A stretch of DNA of 64,000 nucleotides from positions 20,981,011 through 21,045,010 of the forward strand of contig CM038467.1 in assembly GCA_021464415.1 (NCBI GenBank), written 5' to 3'. The position numbers and the translations under genes are program-made. Below the pieces are notes generated by a model. The model was not told the origin of the DNA. It did no database searches and was given only the letters and a program-made list of their open reading frames with translations. Source of the DNA: Lonicera japonica (taxonomy: Eukaryota > Streptophyta > Magnoliopsida > Dipsacales > Caprifoliaceae). Below are positions 1-11,700 of this stretch, in pieces (position 1 is the stretch's first letter; every line of letters begins with the position of its first letter).

Positions 1-962
1 CAAGAATTAAACGACAAGGTACTTTTTTCTCTACATCCAATAAAATAGCAATAAGTGAAAAATATATATATTTATTTAAGTATATGGGTCCGCACCTAAT
101 CCTGGCCATATATATATATAAGTATAAAGAGTCCGTTGATACTATATATTTAAATGCACTCAACAAAATTATACTTTAAAACAAGTATATGTAATTTGCG
201 TATAAATATTTTAAAGAATTTAATTTTATTAAAATTAAAATATATGACATAATTTAATAGTTTTAAATGACAAATTGATCAACTATTGTTATTATTTAGT
301 TCACAAAATTGTAGAGAGATTTAATTCTCAATTATTTTATGGTTAAAGAAAAGTTGATTATAAGAAAGAAGTAAGGGAAGACAGTAGTTGTAAAATAGTC
401 AATATGAAAAATAGTAAAAGAATAATGAAAGAATTCAAAAATGTCAATATAAAATAGTAAAATTGAAATTTTGAAGACATTTAATGTTACATTAAGTTGT
501 AAAATAGAACATTTCAAAAGAATAAAAGAAGAATACTAAAACACTTAATACTATATTAAATTGCATGGGTCGCTTGTCATCATCATGATATGAAAATAAG
601 TCATTTTATCATCTATTATACATGATACCACGTGGATCTTTAAAATATAAATTTGAAGAGCAAGTTTGAACTTGTCTAGAAGTCAGTCAGTAAGCTCTTG
701 TTAATTCACCATATATAGTCGCTTGAGATATGGTGGCCGGGGCAATTTTTCACTAATATTCGAACTTATGCAAAACAGAACACTCAACATATATTCATAT
801 ATATATATATACGAGCTATATAGGGATTATTTACCAACCTTTTCCTTCATCTGTTCATATTGAACATTGCTAGCATGTTTTGTAAGATACGTTAACGATT
901 TGTTATTACGTGTAAAATATCATTCTAATTAAATTAAGATTCACTAATTAGATTGCATGCAT
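1..962. other. AT-rich non-coding stretch
   Basis: No exon with plant codon character is visible on either strand. If the xylosidase gene that starts at 1300 is complete in the genome, this is either part of its upstream intron or its truncated flank. Contains TA dinucleotide runs near 64-120 and 798-812. Confidence 0.5.
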
Positions 963-1192
963 GAAAGTAATTAACTAACCACAAGCTGTGGCCTGGTGGC
1001 TAACCACCCCAGGTTCGAGCTCTGGGGTTGACTGGGAGCTCCCCAGGTCGATTCCCGGCAGCAGCAAATCAGTTTGTGGCCAGCGCAAATAGTACTACGC
1101 GTGAGCGGGGATTAGTCGAGGTGCGCGAAAGCTGGCCCGGACACCCCGTGGAGCAATGCCTCCTAACCAAAAAAAAGAAAGTAATTAACTAA
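963..1192 (+). mobile_element. tRNA-derived SINE (Au-like) with target-site duplication
   Basis: The body at 979-1176 begins with a tRNA-like head (A-box-like GTGGCCTGGTGGC, B-box-like GGTTCGAGCTC near 1012). It continues with the tail typical of plant Au-type SINEs (TCGAGGTGCGCGAAAGCTGG, then CCCGGACACCCCG) and ends in an A-run. It is flanked by a perfect 16-bp direct repeat, GAAAGTAATTAACTAA, at 963-978 and 1177-1192. The perfect duplication implies a fairly recent L1-type retroposition event. It lies about 110 bp upstream of the first visible xylosidase exon, so it may be intronic. Family name is by recognition of the tail; not searched. Confidence 0.88.
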
Positions 1193-1299
1193 TTGATCGA
1201 TGTGTTAATTAAGTTGATCAAATTTTTGTGTTTATATATTATATATATATATAGAAAAGTAAATTAATTGAATGAAATAATTAAATGGGTGGTGGGCAG

Positions 1300-4200
1300 G
1301 TAACAGCACAAGATTTGGAGGACACATATCAGCCACCATTCAAGAGCTGTGTAGAAGAGGGAGATGTGAGTAGTGTCATGTGTTCTTACAACCGGGTTAA
1401 CGGAGTACCCACCTGTGCCGACCCGAATCTTCTCCAAGGGGTTATCAGAGGCCAATGGGGTCTTAACGGGTTTGTTCCTTCTCTTTATTTTTATTTTTTT
1501 TCATATATATTATATGGTATACAACTCCACTCTAAAGAGGACGGGCATCTCTTTAAGAAAAAAGATTGTCCATTTCAAATGATAAATGGATGAATCTTCA
1601 TTAGACTTGGTGGCGATAATATATCTCTATAACAAGTAGATTGTCTTAACCATATTTTATCAAAATATAATATAATTTAGAAAGTAGATGAGATGACTAC
1701 ATGAAATTTCAATGTACGAAAATGAACGTGAAATTTTCCGCACAACTACTTCTACCTTGAATTTTTATATCATTTTATCTCTCAATAACTGGATCCACAA
1801 TTTAATATAGTATTAAATTGCATAAAAATTTATATCATTTTATCTCTCAAGAACTGGGTTCATACAACCTAACAATTTAATCCAATCTTCTATATAGGTA
1901 CATCTATGTTACTGTAATAAATTATTGGAAATGATATTTTCATCGGTTTCAGCAACCAACTATTCTTGTGGCCGGGATGCTGAAATAAGTAGTGTAGTTT
2001 TGCTAAGAAATATCCAAACTGAAAGGCGTGTATAAATTGTAAAAGTATATATACACAATTCCTAAAATCAAGAGGTGTCTGATATCTGATAATGGATTGC
2101 ACAAAATTGTGTTGTAAATTAAAACCACAAATTTAAGTAATTCACATTATGTGTCAAAAATGTTGGTTAGTATGGGTGTAGCTATCTGTGTTTTGAAAGG
2201 AAGGTGTTAAGTCTCTTCCTTCAAAAATCCTACAAATCCTGTGGGAGGGGAATTGATAAGTGTTCCGGTTTAAATTTCGAATACCCCTGAACTTAATGTA
2301 TCAACTGAAATGTTTTTAGGAGACCACAAATTGCACTGTACGTTTACATGTGGATTTGTATTACTTTTACGTATCACGTACATGTTCAATAGATATAAGA
2401 CACCATATAAACACGATACTTGTTATTTAATTCCGAACAGATACATTGCTTCAGACTGTGACTCTATCGAGGTTTATCACAACTCTATACATTACACTTC
2501 TACCCCTGAGGACGCTGTTGCCCTTGCCTTGAAAGCTGGTACATTTTCAAACAATTTTCCCATTTTTGGTTTTTCCATTAATTTGTTTGTCAAAGACTTG
2601 TTAATTAATTAATCACTTAAATCAATTTACTTACCTACATGATCATGCAGGCTTAAACATGAATTGTGGGGATTTCTTAGCCAAATACACAGAGAATGCA
2701 GTAAACTTAAACAAAGTCAATGAGTCAATAGTAGACCAAGCCTTAATATACAACTACATAGTTCTAATGAGGCTAGGCTTCTTTGATGGTGACCCGACAT
2801 CACTCCCCTTTGGACAACTCGGACTGTCCGATGTATGCACCGATGATCACCAGCACCTATCAATCGAGGCCGCAAAGCAGGCGATAGTTTTGCTAGACAA
2901 CAATGGAGTCCTCCCTTTATCAAAAAACACCACCAAGAACTTAGCCATTATAGGCCCCAATGCCAATGCAACTGAAGCCATGATTAGCATATACGCTGGG
3001 GTACCCTGCCAGTACACTAGCCCTTTAGCAGGGTTGCAAAAGTATGTGCAAAATGTTAGTTACGAGCCAGGGTGTGGGAACGTGGGGTGCACCAATGGGA
3101 GTCAAATTGAGGCGGCGGTTGCGGCTGCGGCTAAGGCAGATGTGGTGGTGGTAGTGGTGGGGCTTGATCAGTCCATTGAGAGAGAGGGTTTGGATAGGGA
3201 GAACTTGACATTGCCTGGATTTCAAGAGAGGTTGGTGAGGGAGGTGGCTAATGCAACTAGTGGGAGTGTGGTGCTTGTGGTGATGAGTGGTGGTCCAGTT
3301 GATGTTGGGTTTGCTAAGAATATCAGTAAGATTGGGGCTATTTTGTGGGTTGGGTACCCTGGTCAAGATGGGGGGGATGCCATTGCTCAAGTCCTTTTTG
3401 GAGACTATAACCCAGGTTCCCCCCCCCCCCCCCCCCTTCTCTCTCTCCATGTATATGAAAACACACACTTGTCCATCTTACACGCACAAAAACTTGTTGG
3501 GCAAAAGTTGACAAATCACAAATGCATCCATCTATACACCCTACCTACTTTTTTGCTCTATCAAATCTTGGTCATTAAAAGACTCATTTTTTTTTTCCTT
3601 TCGGATATTTGCCGATTAAGGGTCTTTGTTTTTCGAAAATTAATGTAACGAATGTTAGGATAGACGAAAACTCGACTCTTGATTAAAACAAAGCCTACAA
3701 TGACATGACCATCTCCATGTATACTTGAGTAATTATGTGTACGTCAACTCTGGAATAAGACCCACAAAATTGACCGTCTATATGTAAATATATTGTGTCA
3801 GGTGGAAGGTCCCCATTTACGTGGGAAAATTAATGTAACGAATGTTAAGATAGACAGAAAACTCGACTCTTGATTAAAACAAAGCCTACAATGACATGAC
3901 CATCTCCATGTATATATATTTGAGTAATTATGTGTACGTTAACTCTGGAATATGACCGACAAAATTGACCGTCTATATGTTAATTGTGTCAGGTGGAAGG
4001 TCCCCATTTACGTGGTATCCGAAAGAATATGCAGATCAAGTCCCAATGACAGACATGAACATGAGACCAAATGCCACCCGCAACTACCCAGGCCGAACCT
4101 ATCGGTTCTACACGGGCAAAACCATCTACCCATTCGGCCACGGACTAAGCTACTCCAAATTCTCCAACTTCATAGTTTCAGCCAATTCCACCCTCCTCCT

Positions 4201-4627
4201 GAAACCAACCACCCCTTCAACTTACCACCTCCACTCATCCCCTAACTCAACCGCCGTCCGAGCCATTGACGTCTCCGGGATCAACTGCCAAGACCTAAAG
4301 TTCAAGGCTGTGATCGGGGTGAAGAACGATGGGAAGTTGGATGGGGCCCACGTCGTGCTGGCATTTTGGAGGCCACCGCTTGGCATTGGGGCCCCAAGGG
4401 AGCAATTGGTGGGGTTTCAGAGGGTGGAGATGAGAAGGGGTGGGGTGAATGTGAGTGTGGAGTTGGATGTGTGTAGGGATTTGAGTGTGGTGGATGGGGA
4501 GGGGAGGAGGAAGATGATGATCGGGCAGCATAGTATTGTGGTTGGGGCTAAGAGTGAGAGACAAGTGAAGCATTATGTTGATGTTAGGTTGGGTGCAAGT
4601 GAAGGTAGGGGTGTTTTGCGTACGTGA
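1300..4627 (+). CDS. Beta-D-xylosidase / alpha-L-arabinofuranosidase, GH3 family (5' part missing from window)
   Basis: Cell-wall glycoside hydrolase that removes xylose or arabinose from xylans and arabinans; family members are secreted to the apoplast. Four exons can be joined in phase: 1300-1469, 2441-2538, 2651-3415 and 3993-4627 (TGA at 4625), giving 555 residues. Visible family motifs are [32 protein letters not shown], the GH3 nucleophile motif SDCDS (exon 2), [38 protein letters not shown], and in exon 4 TWYPKEY and [10 protein letters not shown] (start of the fibronectin-III-like C-terminal domain). Plant members are about 770 residues, so roughly 215 N-terminal residues including the signal peptide are absent. 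No such exon is visible in 1-1299, so they lie upstream of the window or were lost. Intron 3 is abnormal (see separate entries). Functional status is therefore uncertain. Confidence 0.9.
3419..3436 (+). repeat. Poly-C tract immediately after a splice donor
   Basis: A run of 18 C residues starts at intron position +4 of xylosidase intron 3, so the donor reads CAG/GTTCCC instead of the plant consensus with A at +3/+4 and G at +5. It is followed by a CT-rich stretch. The run length may be an assembly artefact. Confidence 0.85.
3635..4015 (+). repeat. 190-bp tandem duplication spanning a 3' splice site
   Basis: Copy 1 is 3635-3824 and copy 2 is 3825-4015. They are near identical, with a few substitutions and small indels. 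Each copy contains the end of intron 3, the AG acceptor and the first 23 bases of exon 4. The real acceptor is at 3991-3992 (copy 2). Copy 1 keeps a decoy acceptor at 3800-3801. Splicing to the decoy would read eight or nine exon-4 codons and then meet TAA at the copy junction. Confidence 0.93.
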
Positions 4628-4784
4628 TTTGTTACTGGAGTGTATATATATATATATATTAATAATATTATGATAGTATTGAATAAAATGAATGTAATAG
4701 AATGAAACATGGTGACTTAAATTAAAGTGTTTAGAGTTATTTGACTAACTGTTACAGGAGGAAACAATAAGGGGAAGAAGAAAA

Positions 4785-4909
4785 CGCTAGAGGAAGGGCG
4801 GGCTTGAAACAAAACGCTAGAGGAAGGGCGGGCTTAAACTTCGGCCTCGTGGTTAATAGCCACACGTTCTAACCATCTGAGCTACTCTAACCAACTGAGC
4901 TACTCCAGT
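4785..4909 (-). pseudogene. tRNA-Asn-derived pseudogene with duplicated arms
   Basis: Read on the minus strand from 4909, the sequence starts like tRNA-Asn (CTGGAGTAGCTCAGTTGG). The D-arm is then repeated in altered form (TAGCTCAGATGGTTAGAA), followed by CGTGTGGCTATTAACCACGAGG, in which ATT replaces the GTT anticodon, and it ends with the tRNA-Asn-like 3' end CTCTAGCG at 4815. A second copy of that 3' end lies at 4785-4808. Both ends are therefore duplicated and the T-loop is degenerate, so it should not give a functional tRNA. Confidence 0.75.
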
Positions 4910-5707
4910 TTGATGTTTGTGCAGCTTAGTTGTACTGAATACCTGCATATGTAAATCATTTAGTAGAAAGACCGAAAGACAAAAACTCGTTAAGTAGATA
5001 GAACTCTCATGTACTGAACACTCATTAGTGGGTTGGGCAAGCCAATGCTACATTGCTACCTGTTCATTCAACATAATTAATCGTAACTTCTCTATCCTAA
5101 ATTAATAGTCCATTTATATATGAACACACTAATTTGAAAAACATCCATGGTTAATAATAAAATATTGTTTCATATCGTAAATTTGAGATATTAATTGCAT
5201 ACCAAAAGAAATACTGGACTCTTAGTTTGAGACATTACAAAAAAGAATAACAGACTCCTCTTAATTTGAAAAAAAAGTATATTTTACCACGTTTCAATAA
5301 GGAAATTATTAGAATCGGGAGGGGTAACAAAAACCCATGCTATATAAATTGCACAAAGGCCATTATTCAGTGCTATAATCCTTTCTGATGGCATCTACTG
5401 ATGCATATAACCTTTTATCAACCAAACACTTCATATCAGAAGTTAATATCATCATAAAGGTGAATTGTAACCTTGATCTCAATGCATTCTACTATTTTTT
5501 TTTTTAAAAAGCAGCAGTAACTTATCAATTGATCCATAAATAAGCAAAGACTGTAATATATTCAGAGAATTTGGTTACAAAGAATTAAGAAATAATGAAT
5601 ATCATTTAGTGTACAAAAGAATATTTTTAATAATAAACCAACACCCACAATTTTGAATGCTATCGTGTCATTAACTCCTGTCTGCAATATTAGAGGGTCA
5701 CAAACTT
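4910..5707. other. Intergenic, MITE-like remnants only
   Basis: AT-rich; no exon seen. Short phrases of the Stowaway type (CTATCCTAAATTAATAGTCC near 5090, and TTAGTTTGAGACATTAC near 5222) suggest decayed mariner-type MITEs, without clear ends. It probably also contains the 3' UTR of the minus-strand gene that ends at 5708. Confidence 0.4.
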
Positions 5708-8700
5708 TCACACCAGTTCAGGTCCATCATCAACCGCCTCACATATCGACCGAAGCTCAGCATCTGCAGGTAAATACATAACAAGGTACCGCTTTACATC
5801 CCATTTTGTTTGGGCTGAGTAAAATAGTGAAAATATTTTCATCTGTTTACCATTTGAACAATGTTTGCTATTTTTATTTAAATATTCCAACCAGAATCAA
5901 ATAGACCCTTAATTTCTATTAACGTGATGAAGCACTTGGACAAAAGTTAACTGTGTTTATGGAAAGTCGCCATAAGTACTCTGTTGCGGTGAATTATCAA
6001 ATTGATAGTCCCACTTTGACTTTAGTACTTTTTTCAACCTAATTAATGGTCAATGGTGAACTTGTTTTCTATAGCGCAACTTAGTACATTGATTATGTCC
6101 TCAAAAAAAATGAGATTATGAGACATCTCAAAAAGGAAAGTGGGAACTATTCATTTCAGATGGAGGGATTAAAAGGTAGTGTTGTACCTCTCAGAGCTCG
6201 TTGCTTGTTCAGTAACTGTGTGCTTGCCTTGCTGTACACGGAGTTCGGTGACTTGGTCATTCTCTGCAGGTAAGGGAACAAAACAGAGTATATGTTACAA
6301 TTATTATAAGGAAAAAAAAAGGTATTCCATAAGCACCATAATGGTACGATAAGTAGTAGGTATGCTGCTATTGTGTTCTACTAAAAATCCCTTTAATGTC
6401 CTTTTTTACCCCAAAACACAATGCCATATGATAAAACATGTACCTTATCTTCATAACTATCAAAACAATTTCCGACTAATATCAAGTACTCTGCCTCCCT
6501 TCATCCCATATCAAGATTCAATATCTGATTATAACATAATCGACAGCTAAAGTATAACTTGTTTACCATCATACGTCTAGGAAATTGATCATGTCCCAAA
6601 AAGGAAGTTGGACCCGTAATTTGGAATGTCCCAAAAAGGATTAGTGTACCCTTAATTTGGGACTAAAGGAAGAGTACTACATATCAACAATATATATAAA
6701 CACGTGTGGTAACTTAATTTGGAAAAGTTATCCTATGAAAGGAGTCCAGCCTGCTATTGCAGATACCATCGTTATAATGTATTGATTTTCCATCCTAGAA
6801 CCCAAATGCAACCTTAGATCAGCTTACTTGACATGAAATTTTCTATTCTGGTAAAGATTTAATCTCCACAAGGCATTAAGGGAAAAGTGGGGGATAATGA
6901 ACAAGCCAACATTTATTAGTATTGATAATTCAGTAGTATTATTTATTTTATTCTATTTATTTATGTTAGTTTAGTTGTGGATAGAATCCCACCTTGATAG
7001 GGACTCTAGGTTAATTAGGAGTTGTGTTTATTTCCTATATAAGGTGCATTGTTTTCTTTAGTTAAAATAAGAGAATAAGATTAATAGAATGGTTCTCTAT
7101 AATTCTTTATGGTATCAGAGGTATGGTTAGGAAACCCTAGGTCCTCAGTTTACTACCCACGTCTCAAAACCCTAGCCGCCGCCACTGTTCATCACTACCG
7201 ACGTGCGTAATCGGAGACTCTTCCTGGAACCAACCACGCAGGAGTGGTCGGAACTCTCAGACGAGCAGAACGCCGAAAGAATCTCCGGGAACCAACGCGT
7301 CACGCGCCCACACGCGCCACTCCTTCTTGCGCGTGGATCTCACGCGCCGTCGACAGTAGCCGCGCGTGGCAGCGCGTGGAGGCTCAGATCATCACCAAAC
7401 TTTCCAGGTTCAATCGTCCCACTGTTCCGCTGCTTATTCTGGTACTGTTTTGGTCCTGTGGTACTGTTTCGTCATAGTTTTGTGACACTGTTCCGGTTTA
7501 ATACTATTTAATTGGTATAAATCCTGTTGACTTGGTATAAATACTGTTCGATTAGTAGTGATTTGGTACTGTTCAGTTGATTGGTTGGTTTGGCTAGTTT
7601 GATTCTTCTACGATATGAACTATAAACTTGCTATGGTGGGTGCTAGTAGTCCGAGTCTCACAGATTCATCTAGTGGTTCTACCACAACCCCGTCTTCTAC
7701 GTCCACAGATTCTATGTCGCAATTTGCTACTATTTATTCGGTGAGTGAAAATCCTGTAGCCAATATTAGTCACAAATTGAATGGAAGGAATTACCTCGAG
7801 TGGGCACAATCAATGAGGTTGTTTATTGACGGCAAAAGAAAATTAGGTTACGTGAATGGTGAGGTGGTACCACCACCATCTAACGACCCGGGATTTAAGT
7901 CGTGGCGCGAGGAGAATTCGATGGTTACCTCGTGGTTGATCAATTCCATGGAGGCTGGACTTGGTAAACCATATATGTTCCTGCCGACCGCTCGAGATAT
8001 CTGGCATGCGGTTAAAGAAACGTACTCGGATCTAGACAACTATTCTCAAATGTTCGAACTCAATAACCAGTTGTGGAAGATGCAACAAGGGGATCGTGGG
8101 GTTACACCCTACTACCATGATATGATGGCCATATGGCAAGAGTTGGATTTATTTGAAACTGAAGAGTGGGAAAACCCAAATGATAGTGCTCGTTACAAGA
8201 AGAAGGTTGAACGAGGTCGGGTGTTTGTCTTCTTGGCTGGACTAAACAAGGACCTAGACGAAGTTCGGGGTCGTATTTTAGGCAGAATACCTCTGCCTAC
8301 TATCAGAGAGGTGTTTTCAGAGGTACGAAGAGAAGAGGCTCGACGATCCGTGATGTTGAAAGACGAACGGGAACCCCGTACAGATGGTGAGGGCTCTGCA
8401 CTGGTAGCCCTTGATAAAGCCGTGGACAGTGACAAGCGGGGAGGAAAGCAGAAATTGTGGTGTGATCATTGCAAGTGGTCAGGTCATACTAGGGATAGTT
8501 GCTGGAAACTTCATGGTAAACCAGCAAATTGGAAGAAGCGTGATAACAAAACGAGGGGTGGAACACGAGCATTCCAAGCAAGCAATGCTGATTCAGTACA
8601 ACCATCTTCCTCAGAACCACTTCCATTCACAAAGGAACAATTTGAGCATCTGTGTAAAATGGTTCAAGCCCATTCCTTAGGAAACTCTGACTCCTCATGC

Positions 8701-11700
8701 TCCATAGCTCAGTCAGGTAATAAGTTTACAGCTACAATTGCCTGTATCAAATCCCAGAGCAACTGGATATTAGATTCAGGGGCCACTGACCACATGACCG
8801 GTATCTCGGAATTTTTTTCGTCATATACTCCGTGTGCAGGGAATCAAAAGGTTAAAATTGCTGATGGTTCTTTCGCTGCGGTTGCCGGCAAAGGAACCAT
8901 AATCGTCTCCCCGTCTCTCACTCTTAAAGATGTCTTACATGTCCCTAATTTATCGTATAATCTTATATCTGTCAGCAAATTAGCTCTTGATCTCAATTGT
9001 CAAGTTAACTTTTGGTCTTCTCATTGTGAATTTCAGGATTCAAATTCAGGGAAGACGATTGGGGTTGCTAAACAGGATGGGGGTCTCTACTTCTTTAATA
9101 ATGGGTCTACCTCTGGAAGGCAAGACCGGCAGACTTGTTTTAATTCTGTTTCTGTTTCTAGTGATAGTCAGATTTTGCTATGGCATTATAGGTTAGGACA
9201 TCCAAACTTTCAGTATTTAAAGCATTTGTTTCCCAAGTTATTAATGAATAAAAATTTGCTTAAATTTCGGTGTGAATCTTGTGAATTAGCAAAACATCAA
9301 CGCACGGTCTTTCCGTCTCAACCATATAAAAAATCACATCCTTTCACCTTGATTCACAGTGATGTTTGGGGTCCCTCTAGAGTGCCCACTTGGTCTGGTA
9401 AACGTTGGTTTGTAACTTTCATTGATGACCACACTAGAGTATGTTGGGTCTTTCTTTTAAAAGACAAATCAGAAGTTGGGAGTGTGTTTCAAAATTTTTA
9501 CACCATGATAAACACACAGTTTCAAACCAAAATTCAAATTTTTCGGAGTGATAATGGGAAGGAATTTTTTAATAAGATTTTAGGGGATTTTTTCGCAAAA
9601 AATGGGATAATTCATCAAAGTTCTTGTAATTATACTCCTCAACAGAATGGAGTTGCCGAAAGGAAAAATAGACATCTACTTGAAGTTGCTCGTGCTCTAA
9701 TTTTTCAAACTCAAGTTCCAAAATATCTTTGGGGAGATGCTATTTTGACTGCTACGTACCTTATTAATCGGCTTCCAACACGAACTTTGAAATTTAAAGC
9801 CCCTATAAAATTGCTTTCTGATCTATTTCCCAACACTCGGTTATTAGGGGATATTCCCTTAAAAATATTTGGAAGTATTGCCTTTGTTCATAATCATGAC
9901 CCCAAAAATTCTAAACTTGATCCTAAGGCACACAAATGTATTTTTGTAGGTTATCCTACAAATCAGAAAGGGTATAAATGTTTTGATCCGATTTCCAAGA
10001 AATTATACATTTCTATGGATGTTACCTTCTTTGAAGGGCGATCCTATTACAATTCCCATCTTCAGGGGGAGAGCACGAGTGAAGATGGTGGTTGCAGTTT
10101 TGATAATTCAGTCGTTGATGTTTTGTATGAACAAGTACCTAATTATTTTAACACACAATTTGGGAAAACAAAGGAATTAAATATTGAAGATACTTGTGTT
10201 AGTAATGGTGAACAACCAGGGTTAGTGTCATCCCAAAATCTGACTACCGATGGACCAGAGATGTGTGCAACACGGTATAAAGGTCTTGTTTATTCTAGGA
10301 AAAATCCAGAACAAGGAAGGAAAGAAACCATTCCTCTGCAACCCCAAGAATCCAACCTGAAGGTGGATCATGATACTCACGATGACTCTTCCGAGATACC
10401 TGAAGGTAGTTCTCAAGCTAATATCGAATCAACTCAGTCTGATCAACCTGATCTCCCTATTGCTCTTAGAAAAGGAGTCAGAGCGTGTACGAAATCTCCC
10501 AAATATCCCATTTCGAACTTTGTGTCATATAAAAATATCTCACCCTCCTATTCTGCATTTATCTCTCGTGTGTCGAATGTGGTTATTCCTAACAATGTTC
10601 AGGATGCTCTAAATGTTCCGGAGTGGAGAGAAGCGGTGTATGAGGAGATGAGAGCGCTGGAGAAGAATGCTACTTGGGAGAAAGTAAAGCTTCCAGAAGG
10701 AAAGACAGTTGTTGGTTGTAAATGGGTATTCACTGTGAAGTATAACTCAGATGGGTCAGTGGAACGGTATAAGGCTCGTCTGGTGGCTAAAGGCTTCACT
10801 CAAACGTATGGAGTCGACTACTCCGAAACTTTTTCTCCCGTGGCAAAATTAAATACAGTTCGGGTTCTCTTATCAGTTGCAGCTAACTTGGACTGGCCTC
10901 TGAATCAGTTAGATGTGAAGAATGCCTTTTTGAATGGAAACCTAGAAGAGGAAGTCTATATGGCACCTCCACCTGGTTTTACAGAGGAATTTGGGACAAA
11001 AATCTGCAAGCTAAAGAGGTCTTTGTATGGCCTTAAACAATCCCCTAGAGCGTGGTTCGAAAGATTAACGAAGTTCCTCAAGGGCCAAGGGTATAATCAA
11101 GGGCAGTCTGATCATACTCTCTTCACTAAGACGTCCACAAGAAACGAACTTTCTGTTCTCATTGTTTATGTGGATGATATGATTTTGACAGGGGATGATG
11201 TTGAAGAAATGAATCGACTGAAGCGAAATCTTGCTAGAGAATTTGAGATTAAGGATCTTGGTGACCTACGATACTTCCTTGGAATGGAGGTGGCCCGTTC
11301 AAAAAATGGTATTGTAGTATCACAACGGAAATATATTTTGGATCTGCTGTCAGAAACTGGGATGAGTGGGTGTAAGCCATCGGATACTCCCATAGAACTG
11401 GGTACCAAGCTAGGAGATGTTAAAGATGGTGTTCCGGTCGAAACAGGGAGATACCAGAGGTTAGTTGGGAAACTAATCTACTTGTCTCATACGCGCCCTG
11501 ACATTGCTTTCGCTGTGAGCATGGTTAGTCAGTTCATGCACTCACCATGTGAAGAGCATCTAGAGGCGGTGTACCGTATTCTTCGTTACCTCAAAGGCTC
11601 CCCAGGGAAAGGTCTGTTCTTCAGAAAGAACGATAAAAGAGGGATCGAGGTGTATACCGATGCTGATTGGGCTGGCTCGGTTACTGATAGACGGTCTACA

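Noticed and set aside
2310..2612. 100-codon frame around xylosidase exon 2
   Set aside because: Only 2441-2538 is coding; the rest is intron read-through.
4295..4573. 92-codon minus-strand frame
   Set aside because: Antisense shadow of xylosidase exon 4; His/Pro/Thr-rich composition is typical of reversed GC-biased coding DNA.
7203..7511. Frames in the Copia-1 leader
   Set aside because: Not in phase with gag, GC-rich motif repeats only, no recognisable protein.
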